A stretch of DNA of 42,649 bases from Promineifilum sp. GTDB taxonomy: Bacteria > Chloroflexota > Anaerolineae > Promineifilales > Promineifilaceae. The translations under genes and the position numbers were made by a program. The notes under the pieces were generated by a model. That model was given only the letters and a program-made list of their open reading frames with translations, was not told the origin of the DNA and did not search any database. Positions 24,194-33,134 of this stretch are shown here, piece by piece. The stretch lies in NCBI GenBank assembly GCA_018058545.1, contig JAGOZU010000020.1, positions 1 through 42,649 on the forward strand. Reading direction: 5' to 3'. Position 1 is the stretch's first letter. Every line of letters starts with the position of its first letter.

Positions 24194-24976
24194 ATGAGTG
24201 ACAAACTTGCCATTTCCGCTTTTTTCCCGGCCTACAACGACGCGGGGACTATCAGCAGCATGGTCATCACCGTGTTGCTGACGCTGCGCGAGCTGACCGA
24301 TGACTATGAGGTCGTCGTGGTCAACGACGGCAGCAAGGACCACACGGCCGTCGTTCTGGATGAGCTGGCCCGCATCTACCCCGGTGAGGTGCGCATCATC
24401 CACCACCCGCAAAACCGCGGTTACGGCGGCGCCTTGCGCACCGGCTTCGCCAGCGCCACCAGGGACTGGATCTTCTACACCGACGGCGACGCGCAATATG
24501 ATCCTCGCGAGCTAAAGGACCTGGCCGCGCTGGTCAGCGACGACGTGGACTTTATCAATGGCTGGAAGATCGAGCGCAACGACCCCCTGCACCGCATTAT
24601 CATCGGCCGCATCTATCAGTACACCATCAAGCTGGCCTTCGGGCTGAAGCTGAAGGATGTCGATTGCGATTTCCGACTCATGCGCCGGGAGGTGTTTGAC
24701 CGGGTGCAGTTGACCAGCGACAGCGGCGTCATCTGCGTGGAGCTGATGAAAAAGGTGCAGGACGCCGGTTTTCGCCTGGCCGAGACGCCCGTCCATCACT
24801 TTCACCGCGCCTACGGCAAATCACAATTCTTCCGCTTTCGTCGCCTGGCCGAGGTTGCCCGCGACCTGACCAAACTGTGGATACGGCTGGTCTGGCGCAA
24901 AGAAGAAGGGCAACCGGTCGCGGCCGACGAATCCGCTCAACCCTGTAACCAATCCTATGCCGACGGTCCCCACTGA
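24194..24976 (+). CDS. Glycosyltransferase family 2 (DPM1-like)
   Basis: This 260-residue GT-A fold has the nucleotide-binding PAYND at 12-16, VVNDGSKDHT at 43-51, the NRGYGGALRTGF loop, and the DxD metal motif DGD at 97-99. It resembles polyprenyl-phosphate mannosyl/glucosyl transferases that make the sugar donors used by GT-C enzymes such as those in this window. There is no membrane helix. ATG 24194 is preferred over an upstream in-frame ATG (24074) that lies inside the GH1 gene. Its last 20 bases overlap the epimerase gene, so the two are probably coupled. Confidence 0.92.
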   Translation: MSDKLAISAFFPAYNDAGTISSMVITVLLTLRELTDDYEVVVVNDGSKDHTAVVLDELARIYPGEVRIIHHPQNRGYGGALRTGFASATRDWIFYTDGDAQYDPRELKDLAALVSDDVDFINGWKIERNDPLHRIIIGRIYQYTIKLAFGLKLKDVDCDFRLMRREVFDRVQLTSDSGVICVELMKKVQDAGFRLAETPVHHFHRAYGKSQFFRFRRLAEVARDLTKLWIRLVWRKEEGQPVAADESAQPCNQSYADGPH

Positions 24977-25964
24977 TCACCACCAGTTTTTCCGCGACAA
25001 GCGCGTTCTCATCACCGGCGGGTTGGGCTTCATCGGCTCCAACATGGCCCATCGGCTGCTCGACCTCGGCGCGGAAGTGCTGATCGTCGATTCGCTGATT
25101 CCCGAGTACGGCGGCAACCTGTTTAACGTCCAGGGAATCGAAGATCGCCTGCGCGTCAACATCGCCGATGTGCGCGACGAGCACGGGTTGCGCTATCTCG
25201 TGCGCGGCCAGGACGTCATCTTCAATCTGGCCGGGCAGGTGAGCCATACCGACAGCATGACCGATCCCTACACCGACCTGGAGATCAACGCCCGCAGCCA
25301 GGTGTCGTTGCTGGAGGCCTGCCGCCACGGCAACCCGTCGGCCAAGGTCGTCTTTGCCAGCACGCGCCAGATCTACGGCCGCCCCGAATACCTGCCGGTG
25401 GACGAGCGCCACCCGCTGCAACCGGCCGACGTCAACGGCATCAACAAGCTCGCCGGCGAATGGTATCACATGGTCTATCACAACGTCTATGGTCTGCCGA
25501 CCGTCTCCCTGCGGCTGACCAATACCTACGGGCCGCGCATGCGTATCCGTGACGCCCGTCAGACGTTTATCGGCTGGTGGTTCCGTCGGCTTTTGGAAGG
25601 CCAAACGCTGGATATCTTCGGCGACGGCCTGCAGATTCGCGACTTCAACTATATCGACGACGTCATTGAAGCCCTGCTCATCGTGGCCGCCAACGACGCC
25701 GCCGACGGCCAGATCTATAATCTCGGCAGCGACGACCCCATCAACCTGCTCAATCTGGCGCGACTGATGATCGAGGTCAACGGCGGGGGCGACTTCCAGA
25801 TGCGGCCGTTCCCCGACGACCGCAAGCGGATCGACATCGGCGACTTCTACGGCGACTATCGCAAGATCCGCAGCAAGCTGGGCTGGCGGCCGGTGGTCGG
25901 GCTGCGCGAGGGGCTGACGCGCACGATGGATTATTTCCGCGCCAACCTCGAGCATTACGTCTGA
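24957..25964 (+). CDS. NAD-dependent epimerase/dehydratase (extended SDR), variant active site
   Basis: This 335-residue sugar-nucleotide SDR has the Rossmann motif GGLGFIGSN (21-29), Asp45 after the second strand and a C-terminal substrate domain ([21 protein letters not shown]). At the catalytic YxxxK site the text reads [11 protein letters not shown]: Lys164 is kept but the expected Tyr is Asn160. The upstream Ser/Thr (FASTRQIYG, 134-141) is present. It may be a UDP- or dTDP-sugar epimerase or reductase of a variant clade. The start overlaps the GT2 gene by 20 bases; the aminotransferase follows after 5 bases. Confidence 0.88.
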   Translation: MPTVPTDHHQFFRDKRVLITGGLGFIGSNMAHRLLDLGAEVLIVDSLIPEYGGNLFNVQGIEDRLRVNIADVRDEHGLRYLVRGQDVIFNLAGQVSHTDSMTDPYTDLEINARSQVSLLEACRHGNPSAKVVFASTRQIYGRPEYLPVDERHPLQPADVNGINKLAGEWYHMVYHNVYGLPTVSLRLTNTYGPRMRIRDARQTFIGWWFRRLLEGQTLDIFGDGLQIRDFNYIDDVIEALLIVAANDAADGQIYNLGSDDPINLLNLARLMIEVNGGGDFQMRPFPDDRKRIDIGDFYGDYRKIRSKLGWRPVVGLREGLTRTMDYFRANLEHYV

Positions 25965-25969
25965 GCGCC

Positions 25970-27085
25970 ATGTCTGATCCCCAACCGATCCCCTTTGTCG
26001 ATCTGAAGGCTGCCTATCGCCGGTTGCAACCGGAGATCGACGCGGCCGTGGCCGATGCGCTCGCAGGGGGGTGGTACATTCTGGGGGAGCAGGTGCGAAC
26101 CTTCGAAGAAGAGTTCGCCGCGTGGTTGGACACGGGCTACGCGGTTGGGGTAGCTTCGGGCACGGATGCGGTAATGTTGGCCTTGCGGGCCTGTGACGTC
26201 GGGCCGGGCGATGAGGTGATCTCCGTCAGCCACACCGCCGTGGCTACGGTGACGGCCATCGAGCTATGCGGCGCGATCCCGCTTCTGGTGGATATCGAGC
26301 CGAAGACGCTGACGATGGACCCGGAGAAGCTCCGCGCGGCCATCACCCCCCGGACGAAAGCCATCGTTCCGGTTCACCTCTACGGCGGCCCGGCCAACAT
26401 GGACAGTATCCTGGCTGTAGCCCGCGAGCATGGCTTACTGGTCATCGAGGATTGTGCCCAAGCTCACGGCGCGCGCTATCGCGGCCGGATGGTGGGCACG
26501 ATGGGCGACGCGGCCGCGTTCAGCTTCTATCCCACCAAGAATCTGGGGGCGGTGGGCGACGGCGGGGCGGTGGCTACTTCCCGTCCGGATGTGGCTGAAC
26601 GGCTGCGGCTGCTGCGCCAATACGGCTGGCGGGAGCGTTATATCAGTGACGTGCCCGGCTATAACAGCCGCCTCGACGAGTTGCAGGCGGCCGTCCTGCG
26701 CGTGCGCCTGCGCCATCTGGACGAGGAGAACGAGGCGCGTCGCCGGGCAGCGGCCGTCTATGACGACATGCTGCAAGGCCTGCCGCTTGAGTTGCCGGTC
26801 GCCCGGCCGGACGATCGGCACGTCTATCATCTGTACGCCGTTCGCTCCGAACGACGCGACGCGCTGCAGACATTTCTGGCGGCGCGGGGCATCGGCACGG
26901 CCATCCACTATCCCGTCCCCGTCCATCTTCAGCCGGCCTATCATCGGCTCGGCTACGGCCCCGGCAGCCTGCCCGTGACCGAGGCGGCCGCCCGTTCGGT
27001 GCTCTCCCTGCCCATGTTCCCCGACCTGTCGCCGGCCTCAGCAGCGGCCGTCGCTAAAGCTATCAATCAATTCCACAAGGGTTGA
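25970..27085 (+). CDS. DegT/DnrJ/EryC1/StrS sugar aminotransferase
   Basis: This 371-residue PLP enzyme has the fold-type I motif [17 protein letters not shown] with Lys190 as the likely Schiff-base residue, [11 protein letters not shown] for the phosphate site and an [14 protein letters not shown] stretch. It would transaminate a keto-sugar nucleotide to an amino sugar, using the product of a dehydratase/epimerase like the previous gene. Together with the GT2 and the SDR it forms a sugar-modification set for surface glycans. It starts five bases after the epimerase stop. Confidence 0.95.
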   Translation: MSDPQPIPFVDLKAAYRRLQPEIDAAVADALAGGWYILGEQVRTFEEEFAAWLDTGYAVGVASGTDAVMLALRACDVGPGDEVISVSHTAVATVTAIELCGAIPLLVDIEPKTLTMDPEKLRAAITPRTKAIVPVHLYGGPANMDSILAVAREHGLLVIEDCAQAHGARYRGRMVGTMGDAAAFSFYPTKNLGAVGDGGAVATSRPDVAERLRLLRQYGWRERYISDVPGYNSRLDELQAAVLRVRLRHLDEENEARRRAAAVYDDMLQGLPLELPVARPDDRHVYHLYAVRSERRDALQTFLAARGIGTAIHYPVPVHLQPAYHRLGYGPGSLPVTEAAARSVLSLPMFPDLSPASAAAVAKAINQFHKG

Positions 27086-27140
27086 GGGTTGCCGGGCGCG
27101 ACCGGATTTTGGATAGTTACGAATTAATCAATGGTGCCGT

Positions 27141-27208
27141 AGGGATCAGGCAACCGGGCAACCATCTCCATGGAAACGCGCGGCATCCCTTACCGGTTGC
27201 CTGACCCT
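27141..27208. repeat. Inverted repeat 1 in the convergent gap
   Basis: Arms 27141-27157 and 27193-27208 (CCGGTTGCCTGACCCT) pair over 16 positions with one bulged base, around a 35-base loop. It lies between the DegT gene and the convergent paaD gene. No T tract follows on either strand. Confidence 0.65.
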
Positions 27209-27222
27209 TCTGCGAAGAGGGC

Positions 27223-27279
27223 GAGGCAGCGGCGAATGAGGGTGGTTCTGCGAAACGGTGATGATTTCGCCGCTGCCTC
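27223..27279. repeat. Inverted repeat 2 in the convergent gap
   Basis: GAGGCAGCGGCGAA (27223-27236) and TTCGCCGCTGCCTC (27266-27279) are perfect 14-base complements around a 29-base loop, 14 bases after inverted repeat 1. The pair may be folded 3' ends of convergent transcripts or the remains of a small mobile repeat. The rest of 27086-27342 holds no gene I can see. Confidence 0.7.
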
Positions 27280-27342
27280 ACCCCTACCCCTGGCATTAAT
27301 TTGCTCACCTGCGACATCCGAACATCCCGCCTGCAGAACGCC

Positions 27343-27825
27343 TTACAAGGCCTTAAACTGCTCGAACGCATCCTGACACTCGTTGCAATACCAGATCATC
27401 CGGCATAGCGTCGGGCCAAAGGCGTTGCGCAGGCTGGTGTTGGTCGAGCCGCAGCGCGGGCAGGCGACCGGCTCAAAGAAGGTGACGGTGACGTCTCCGT
27501 CATGGCGTGGCGGAGGAGCCAGCCCAAACCGCCGCAACTTCTCGCGTCCCGGCTCGCTGATGCGCTCCGTGCTCCAGGCTGGATTTAGCACCGTGCGGAC
27601 GGTGACCGACTCCACCCCCAACCCGCGCACGGCCGACTCGATATCGCGCCGCATCACGTCCAGCGCCGGGCAGCCGGAGAAGGTCGGCGTCATGGTGACG
27701 GTCACGCCCTCCGGCATCACCTCCACCTCGCGCACGATCCCCATATCCACGACGGAGATGACCGGGATCTCCGGGTCCATCACGCTTTGCAACGCCCGCC
27801 AGATGTCCGCTTCCAGGATCGTCAT
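27343..27825 (-). CDS. paaD: Phenylacetyl-CoA epoxidase maturation subunit PaaD
   Basis: This 160-residue protein has a MIP18/DUF59 domain at 1-100 (ILEADIWRALQSVMDPEIPV, MTPTFSGCPALDVM) and a C-terminal Cys-rich segment (CPRCGS and CNEC) as in PaaD/PaaJ. It is believed to help assemble iron-sulfur or metal centres of the oxygenase. The frame is open further upstream, but ATG 27825, five bases past the paaC stop, matches the family start MTILEADIWRAL. It is the last gene of the paaABCD set. Confidence 0.93.
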   Translation of the reverse strand: MTILEADIWRALQSVMDPEIPVISVVDMGIVREVEVMPEGVTVTMTPTFSGCPALDVMRRDIESAVRGLGVESVTVRTVLNPAWSTERISEPGREKLRRFGLAPPPRHDGDVTVTFFEPVACPRCGSTNTSLRNAFGPTLCRMIWYCNECQDAFEQFKAL

Positions 27826-27830
27826 GTCTT

Positions 27831-28601
27831 TCACCACTTGGCCATAGGGTCCGTGCGGGCCACGGCCTGCATCTCGGCCAGCAACGCCATGAGGCTCTCC
27901 GTATGCTCCGTGCGGGGGATGTCGCGGCGCGGCAAAGCCTCCTCGGGGATAGTCAATTCGCACTCGGTCAGATACGGCCGAACGGCATCCTCCCATTCAC
28001 GTTGCAGCAGAGCCATATTGGGGAAGATCCCGTTGTCGAATAACACCTCGTCGCCAGGTAGTCGCACGAACAACTGCCGGGCATAGGGCCAGAGCACATC
28101 CAGCGCGACTTGCAACCGGCCGTGGCTCTCCTCCGTGCCCAGCCCCAGCCGCCGCAGCCACAGGCCGGTGTGACGGAGATGATAGATCTCCTCGGTTTGA
28201 ATCTTCGCCGCCGCCTCCGCCAGAGGGCGATAGCTGCCGGCCGTCAGATGCGCCAGGGACACCCGTTCAGCCGCGTCGAACAAATATTGCCGCAACATCG
28301 AAAAGGCCCAGTCGCCCTTCGGCAGTTCAACCATCTGGACGTTGCGATAGTCGCCGGCGTCGCGAAAGAAAACCAGCCGGTCCGGGTCTTCGTCGGTCAA
28401 CTGCTCCCGCAGGCCGTACCAGATAGCGGCATGGCCCATCTCGTCGAGGGCGATATTGCTGAAAGCGATATCTTCCTCCAGGATGGGCGAATGGCCGGTC
28501 CATTCGGAGTTGCGATGGGCCAGAATCAGTTCATCATCGGCCATGGCCAGCAATCGCTCGGCCAGCGCCGCCGCCACTACAGGATCTAAAGCCGCCGTCA
28601 T
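27831..28601 (-). CDS. paaC: Phenylacetyl-CoA epoxidase subunit PaaC
   Basis: This 256-residue ferritin-like structural subunit (MADDELILAHRNSEWTGHSP, DIAFSNIALDEMGHAAIWYG, KIQTEEIYHLRHTG) pairs with PaaA to form the (AC) heterodimers that epoxidise the phenylacetyl-CoA ring. The start overlaps the paaB stop as ATGA (28598-28601). Length and motifs are normal. Confidence 0.95.
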   Translation of the reverse strand: MTAALDPVVAAALAERLLAMADDELILAHRNSEWTGHSPILEEDIAFSNIALDEMGHAAIWYGLREQLTDEDPDRLVFFRDAGDYRNVQMVELPKGDWAFSMLRQYLFDAAERVSLAHLTAGSYRPLAEAAAKIQTEEIYHLRHTGLWLRRLGLGTEESHGRLQVALDVLWPYARQLFVRLPGDEVLFDNGIFPNMALLQREWEDAVRPYLTECELTIPEEALPRRDIPRTEHTESLMALLAEMQAVARTDPMAKW

Positions 28602-29137
28602 GCTTCGCTCTCCTCTCCGCGTCTGATTTTCTGCATGGTGAACACCGTGTGATAATGATTCGGCATCCGGAACGCCTTGCCGGTGGCGGCCCCCAACGCG
28701 GCCGCGTCAGCGGGGTCGCTGCGGTTGATGAGATGCTCGGGGCAAACCCACCAGACGATGCCCGGCGGATCGTTGTAGGCAGCGACGGCCGCGTGCAGCG
28801 CTTCCTCCGGCGAGAGGGCGACCACCTGTCCCACGTAATCGACATAGGTCATGGCCTGTCGCTGCGAGCGCTTGCTGAACACGGCATAAGTGACCGACTC
28901 GCCATCGCCATCCGACACGGCGGCTTCCTCGCGGGCCAGCTCCTCGGCCGTGCGGGCCAGGATCGCCCCGGCAGGTACGACCCACAGGCCGTAGCAAGCC
29001 GGGCGCCGGGCAAATACGTTGCGGGCGTTCATCAACGCCAGTTCAGCGTCGGGCGCGTGAACCGAGCCGACGTTGCGGATGGGGCCATCGGCCTGATCCT
29101 GTTTGAATACTTCGTATCGCGGCCATTGATCAATCAT
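28598..29137 (-). CDS. paaB: Phenylacetyl-CoA epoxidase subunit PaaB, duplicated form
   Basis: This 179-residue protein is about twice the usual PaaB length of roughly 95. Residues 5-62 match PaaB (WPRYEVFKQDQADGPIRNVG, GLWVVPAGAIL). Residues 82-140 repeat the same pattern (VTYAVFSKRSQRQAMTYVDY, EEALHAAVAAYNDP, WWVCPEHLI). A C-terminal tail includes MPNHYHTVF. PaaB bridges the PaaA/PaaC dimers in the E. coli complex; a tandem form could replace a PaaB dimer. The start is ATG 29137, 138 bases after paaA. Confidence 0.9.
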   Translation of the reverse strand: MIDQWPRYEVFKQDQADGPIRNVGSVHAPDAELALMNARNVFARRPACYGLWVVPAGAILARTAEELAREEAAVSDGDGESVTYAVFSKRSQRQAMTYVDYVGQVVALSPEEALHAAVAAYNDPPGIVWWVCPEHLINRSDPADAAALGAATGKAFRMPNHYHTVFTMQKIRRGEESEA

Positions 29138-29168
29138 GGTAAACCTGCCAGGAAATCATCCAAAATAC

Positions 29169-29197
29169 AAAGGATCACGAAGATCACTTGATCCTTT
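29169..29197. repeat. Hairpin between paaA and paaB
   Basis: AAAGGATCA (29169-29177) and TGATCCTTT (29189-29197) are perfect complements around an 11-base loop, in the 138-base gap. On the minus strand the downstream text is T-rich (TTTGTATTTTGG), so partial termination after paaA is possible. Confidence 0.5.
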
Positions 29198-29275
29198 CGT
29201 TCGTATGATTATCGTCCAGCCACAAGGCTTCGACGAGCAAGGCGGCAATGCCTGGGTTATTGGTGACAGTCCGGC

Positions 29276-30202
29276 TTATCGCTGAGCGTAGGCGGCAGCG
29301 GCCTCGCGCACCCAGCGGCCGTCCTCGTGAGCCTTGCGTCGCGCGGCCAAGCGGGCGGCGTTCATCGGGCCATCGCCCTTGATGACCCGCCAGAACTCAT
29401 CCCAGTCGATATCCCGGCCGGTCCAGTGGCCGGTCGCTTCGTCATAATGCATCTCCGGGTCGGGCACATCCAGCCCCAGCGCGCGGAGGGCCGGAACCAG
29501 TTCATCGATGAACTCCTGGCGAAGCTCATCGTTGGTGCGGGTCTTGATGCCCCAGCGCACCAACTGCGGTGTGTTGGATGATTCGCTGTCGCGAGGGCCG
29601 AACATCATCAGCGCCGGCCACCACCAGCGATCGATAGCGTCCTGCGCCATCTTGCGCTGCACCGGCGTGCCTTGGGCATAGCGAATGATCATCTCCTGCC
29701 CCTGCTTCTTGTGGAAGCCTTCCTCGGCACAGATGCGCACCATGGCCCGTGAGTAGGGGCCATAGGAGCAGTGGGCCAGCATCGTCTGGTTGATGATGGC
29801 TGCGCCGTCGACCAGCCAGCCGATGGCGCCCATGTCGGCCCAGCCAAGCGAGGGATAGTTGAAGACGCTGGCATACTTGGCGCGGCCGTCATGCAAGGCG
29901 TCGATCATCTCGTCGCGAGTGACGCCCAGGGTCTCGGCGGCATGATAGAGGTATTGGCCATGACCGCCCTCGTCCTGCACCTTGGCCAGCAAAACCATCT
30001 TGCGTCGCAGATTGGGGGCGCGGGTAATCCACGCGCCTTCAGGCAGCATGCCGACCACTTCGCTGTTGGCATGCTGGGAGATCATGCGGATGAGCTGCTT
30101 GCGATAGGCGTCGGGCATCCAGTCGCCCGGCTCGATCTTCTCGCCGCCGGCGATGCGCGTCTCGAACGCCGCCAGTTCCACATCATATTCCTGTTGGTTC
30201 AT
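29276..30202 (-). CDS. paaA: Phenylacetyl-CoA epoxidase catalytic subunit PaaA
   Basis: This 308-residue ferritin-like di-iron oxygenase subunit has [21 protein letters not shown] near the start, [17 protein letters not shown] with EXXH-type iron ligands, and [15 protein letters not shown]. It inserts one oxygen of O2 into phenylacetyl-CoA to give the 1,2-epoxide, with PaaC, PaaB and an external reductase (PaaE, absent here). ATG 30202 ([13 protein letters not shown]) is chosen over an upstream in-frame ATG at 30244. The gene diverges from the radical SAM gene. Confidence 0.96.
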   Translation of the reverse strand: MNQQEYDVELAAFETRIAGGEKIEPGDWMPDAYRKQLIRMISQHANSEVVGMLPEGAWITRAPNLRRKMVLLAKVQDEGGHGQYLYHAAETLGVTRDEMIDALHDGRAKYASVFNYPSLGWADMGAIGWLVDGAAIINQTMLAHCSYGPYSRAMVRICAEEGFHKKQGQEMIIRYAQGTPVQRKMAQDAIDRWWWPALMMFGPRDSESSNTPQLVRWGIKTRTNDELRQEFIDELVPALRALGLDVPDPEMHYDEATGHWTGRDIDWDEFWRVIKGDGPMNAARLAARRKAHEDGRWVREAAAAYAQR

Positions 30203-30233
30203 CGGCCTGCGCTCCGTTGAGTGGGATGAATAT

Positions 30234-30239
30234 AGTATA
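30234..30239 (-). promoter_or_regulatory. -10 element of the paa operon
   Basis: TATACT on the minus strand (30239-30234) lies 32 bases before the paaA start. No strong -35 is found at 16-18 bases, so an activator may be needed. No PaaR/PaaX operator was recognised. Confidence 0.45.
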
Positions 30240-30282
30240 GACAAAATAATGCGATTGATCGACCGTCCCGCCGGAAACGAAT

Positions 30283-30291
30283 TGCTATAAT
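30283..30291 (+). promoter_or_regulatory. Extended -10 promoter of the radical SAM gene (leaderless)
   Basis: TGCTATAAT (30283-30291) is an extended -10 that ends eight bases before ATG 30300. Transcription would start at or one to two bases before the ATG, and no ribosome binding site is present, so this message is probably leaderless. Confidence 0.65.
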
Positions 30292-30299
30292 CAGAATCA

Positions 30300-31721
30300 A
30301 TGACCGATATTTCATCGCTTGCGACCGAGGCGGCACGCCTTTATGACGAATACCGGCTCGACGAATTGCCGCGCGCGCTGCAGCGCAACAGCCTCGATTA
30401 CTACTACCTGAGCATCTATCCGTCGCTGTCGGAGATGCGCCCGCTGGAAACGGACGAAGCGTCACCCTACCCGGCGGCCGTCGGCAACGCCTACATCCAC
30501 ATCCCGTTCTGCTCCGGCGTCTGTGATTTCTGCAGCTACTACCTGGTGGCTCTCAACCCCAGGCGTCGCGCCGCCATCGGTCGCTATCTGGAGCAGGCCA
30601 AGGCCGAGTTCGACTATCATGCCCGCCACACGACGCTGGATATCACCTCGCTCTACTTCGGCGGCGGCACACCGAGTCTCATCCCGCCCGACGCGCTGGA
30701 GAGTTTCCTCGGTTTTTTGGCCAACCGCCGGTATCTCAACTCCACGCTGACGGGCACGGTGGAGCTTCATCCGGAGTTCTTCGCCGACGAGCGTTCGGCC
30801 ACGCGCTTCCTGACCATTCTAAAACGACACGGCATCAACCGCGTCAGCGTGGGTTATCAGGCCTCGGATGAGGAGATCCTGCGCGACACCAATCGCCGTC
30901 ACGCGGCCGATTTCATGGGCGAGGCGATGAGCCTGTTGCGTGCCCACGGGATGTTGGTCAACATCGACCTGATGTATGGGTTGGCCGGGCAGTCGCTTGA
31001 GAGTTGGAAACGCACGTTGGCCGATGCCGTCGGCTTCGCCCCGGACTCGATCTCCACCTACTTCCTGTTTGTCGATCGGGGCACGGGGCTTTACGAGCGC
31101 GTGCGACGTGGCGCAGTCGCTCTGCCGTCCCACCGCCATATTCAGACGCAGCACATCATGGCCCAACTGGCGCTGGAGGCGGCAGGCTATCATGAGTTGC
31201 CCGGCGATTTCTGGGCGCGTGGCGGCGATGATCCGGCCACCTTCCGGCAGGAACGACTGCCGTCGGCGGCGATCACCCTGCCGATCGGCCCCGGGGCCTA
31301 CGGTTATTACAGCGGCACGCAGCTCTGCAACGTGTTCGATCTGGCGGAGTATGAGCGACGGACGGCCGCCGGTCGCTCACCCCTGTGGCGCGGCTACCGG
31401 CTGAACGACGACGAAGCGTTCTACCGCGATATCATGTTTTCGCTCAAGAACGATCCCTATATCGATTGTAGCCTGTTCCGATCGGCTTATAATAGGAGTC
31501 CGCTGGAGCAGTTTGCCGCCCTTTTCGAGCGCCTGTCAGCCGAAGGGCTGGTGACTGTTGCCGGCGAACGGCTGCAACTGACGCCCAAAGGCCGCCTGTG
31601 CGTGGAGGAGATCGCCTGCCTGTTCCGGCATCCCGCTCTGCGGACGGCCGAGGATTCGGAAGGCTCGCGCCTGTTGGCTAAACACAACTACGCTCCGACC
31701 TATACATCGGAAATGTGGTGA
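30300..31721 (+). CDS. HemN-like radical SAM protein
   Basis: This 473-residue protein has the radical SAM motif Cys71-x3-Cys75-x2-Cys78 ([11 protein letters not shown]) preceded by AYIHIP, then FGGGTPSL and a HemN-type C-terminal domain ([27 protein letters not shown]). It belongs to the HemN/HemW (coproporphyrinogen III oxidase-like) superfamily. HemN itself has a fourth Cys in CxxxCxxCxC; here Ser-Tyr follows the third Cys, so true coproporphyrinogen oxidase activity is doubtful. About 55 extra residues stand before the SAM domain. A cobalamin-binding protein gene follows after 19 bases with its own GAGGAGAG ribosome site. The substrate is unknown. Confidence 0.85.
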   Translation: MTDISSLATEAARLYDEYRLDELPRALQRNSLDYYYLSIYPSLSEMRPLETDEASPYPAAVGNAYIHIPFCSGVCDFCSYYLVALNPRRRAAIGRYLEQAKAEFDYHARHTTLDITSLYFGGGTPSLIPPDALESFLGFLANRRYLNSTLTGTVELHPEFFADERSATRFLTILKRHGINRVSVGYQASDEEILRDTNRRHAADFMGEAMSLLRAHGMLVNIDLMYGLAGQSLESWKRTLADAVGFAPDSISTYFLFVDRGTGLYERVRRGAVALPSHRHIQTQHIMAQLALEAAGYHELPGDFWARGGDDPATFRQERLPSAAITLPIGPGAYGYYSGTQLCNVFDLAEYERRTAAGRSPLWRGYRLNDDEAFYRDIMFSLKNDPYIDCSLFRSAYNRSPLEQFAALFERLSAEGLVTVAGERLQLTPKGRLCVEEIACLFRHPALRTAEDSEGSRLLAKHNYAPTYTSEMW

Positions 31722-31740
31722 TAAGCGAGGAGAGAAAGAG

Positions 31741-32154
31741 ATGAGCGAACGACGTCCCCGCGTCCTGATCGGCAAACCGGGGCTTGACGGCCACGATCGC
31801 GGCGCAAAGGTAACGGCTCGCGCCTTGCGCGACGCAGGCATGGAAGTGATCTACACCGGCCTGCGGCAAACGCCGGAGATGATCGTCGAAGCGGCATTGC
31901 ACGAAGACGCGGACGCCATCGGCCTCAGCATCCTGTCGGGCGCCCACATGCCGTTAATGGCCCGCATCATGGAGCTCATGGTCGAGAACGAAATGACCGA
32001 CGTGCCCGTTTTTCTGGGCGGCATCGTGCCCGACGAAGACGTGCCGCGCCTGAAGGAGATGGGGGTGACGGCCGTCTTCGGCCCCGGCGCGAGCCTGGAC
32101 GACGTCATCGCCCAATTTCGGGAAGCCATCGCCGCCCGCCACTCATCCGATTGA
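31741..32154 (+). CDS. Free-standing cobalamin-binding protein (methylmalonyl-CoA mutase C-terminal type)
   Basis: This 137-residue B12-binding Rossmann fold has the DxHxxG motif (Asp16-His18-Gly21), His18 being the lower cobalt ligand in base-off binding, followed by SILSGAH and a [17 protein letters not shown] end. It matches the small or C-terminal domain of methylmalonyl-CoA mutase as found on separate genes in archaea and some bacteria. The large catalytic subunit is not in the window. It is co-transcribed with the radical SAM gene, which may mean a shared pathway or just a convenient promoter. Confidence 0.93.
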   Translation: MSERRPRVLIGKPGLDGHDRGAKVTARALRDAGMEVIYTGLRQTPEMIVEAALHEDADAIGLSILSGAHMPLMARIMELMVENEMTDVPVFLGGIVPDEDVPRLKEMGVTAVFGPGASLDDVIAQFREAIAARHSSD

Positions 32155-32190
32155 GCCGTCAAGCATCATTCAACCACAGCGACGATAGTT

Positions 32191-32199
32191 TGATATAAT
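32191..32199 (+). promoter_or_regulatory. Extended -10 promoter of the SEC-C/aroA/rsmI operon
   Basis: TGATATAAT (32191-32199) is an extended -10; a TTCAAC at 32169-32174 lies 19 bases upstream as a weak -35. Transcription would start near 32206, 50 bases before ATG 32257. Confidence 0.55.
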
Positions 32200-32256
32200 C
32201 CCGACGAATCCGGGGCCGCAACCGATACGCAGGCCACGAGACAGGGAATAGAGAGT

Positions 32257-33129
32257 ATGGACAGACCGGGTCGGAACGATCCCTGCTATTGCGGGAGCGG
32301 AAAGAAATACAAGCAGTGCCATATGGCCGCCGATCTGGCGGCCGATCGCGAGAACCGGGCATTGGCCGACGCAGCCCGCGACTTGCGGTTGGCGTTATTC
32401 GAGTTCGCCGACAACGAACGCTTCGAGGGCGAGGCGGGAACGGCCGCGGCGCATTACTGGAACGACCTCTACGCGGCCGATACGCTGTCGCTGATGAGCC
32501 CCTCCGAGACGGAACGCTTTCTGGACTGGTTCCTGTTCGACTACACCTTGCCGTCGAGCGGCAACCGGGTGGTCGATATCTTCCGTGACGAAAAGAAAGA
32601 GACGCTGCCGCCCCACCAGCGCGATCTGCTTGATAGCTGGGCCGGCGGGGCGCCGATGGGCGGCTATGAATTGATGGGCTACGAGCGCCAGACACTGCGA
32701 TTGAAGGAAATCGTGTCCGGCGAGGTGGTGGATGTCTTCGAGCCGGGCGGTCACGGCAACGCGACGCTGGGAGCGATCATCCTCGGCCGCCCGATCGCCA
32801 TTCAGGATCGCTACGAGTTCTTCTCCTCGCCCGCCTACATCCCCACCGACGAAGTGGCCGACCTGCATGAGAAGCTGGAAGCCGCCTGCCAGGCCGACAA
32901 TACGGGAAGCACGGCCGACTTCCTGCGGCGGCACAATGTCATGCTGATCCATCACGCGCTGGATCAGGCGAAACTGGCCGGACGGCCGCCGGTGGCCCGC
33001 CTCGATCCTCACCACGCATCGGAAGCCATCCAACAGCGCATGCGCCACGAGCGCGTCCGCATCAAAGGGCCGGCAGGCATCGCCGAGAACGCCCCCCAGC
33101 AGGTGCAATCCCACCGGAAGGCGATCTGA
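32257..33129 (+). CDS. SEC-C motif protein of unknown function
   Basis: This 290-residue protein has an N-terminal SEC-C zinc motif: Cys10, Cys12, Cys21, His22 in NDPCYCGSGKKYKQCH. The rest is one soluble domain of unknown function (FLDWFLFDYTLPS, LLDSWAGGAPMGGYELMGY, GNATLGAIILGR). SEC-C motifs bind zinc and serve as protein or ribosome contact modules, as at the C-terminus of SecA. It is five bases before aroA and probably translationally linked. The function is not recognised. Confidence 0.82.
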   Translation: MDRPGRNDPCYCGSGKKYKQCHMAADLAADRENRALADAARDLRLALFEFADNERFEGEAGTAAAHYWNDLYAADTLSLMSPSETERFLDWFLFDYTLPSSGNRVVDIFRDEKKETLPPHQRDLLDSWAGGAPMGGYELMGYERQTLRLKEIVSGEVVDVFEPGGHGNATLGAIILGRPIAIQDRYEFFSSPAYIPTDEVADLHEKLEAACQADNTGSTADFLRRHNVMLIHHALDQAKLAGRPPVARLDPHHASEAIQQRMRHERVRIKGPAGIAENAPQQVQSHRKAI

Positions 33130-33134
33130 CGACG

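Noticed and set aside
27826-27996. Extended N-terminus of paaD
   Set aside because: The extra 57 residues lie inside paaC in another frame and have no family match.
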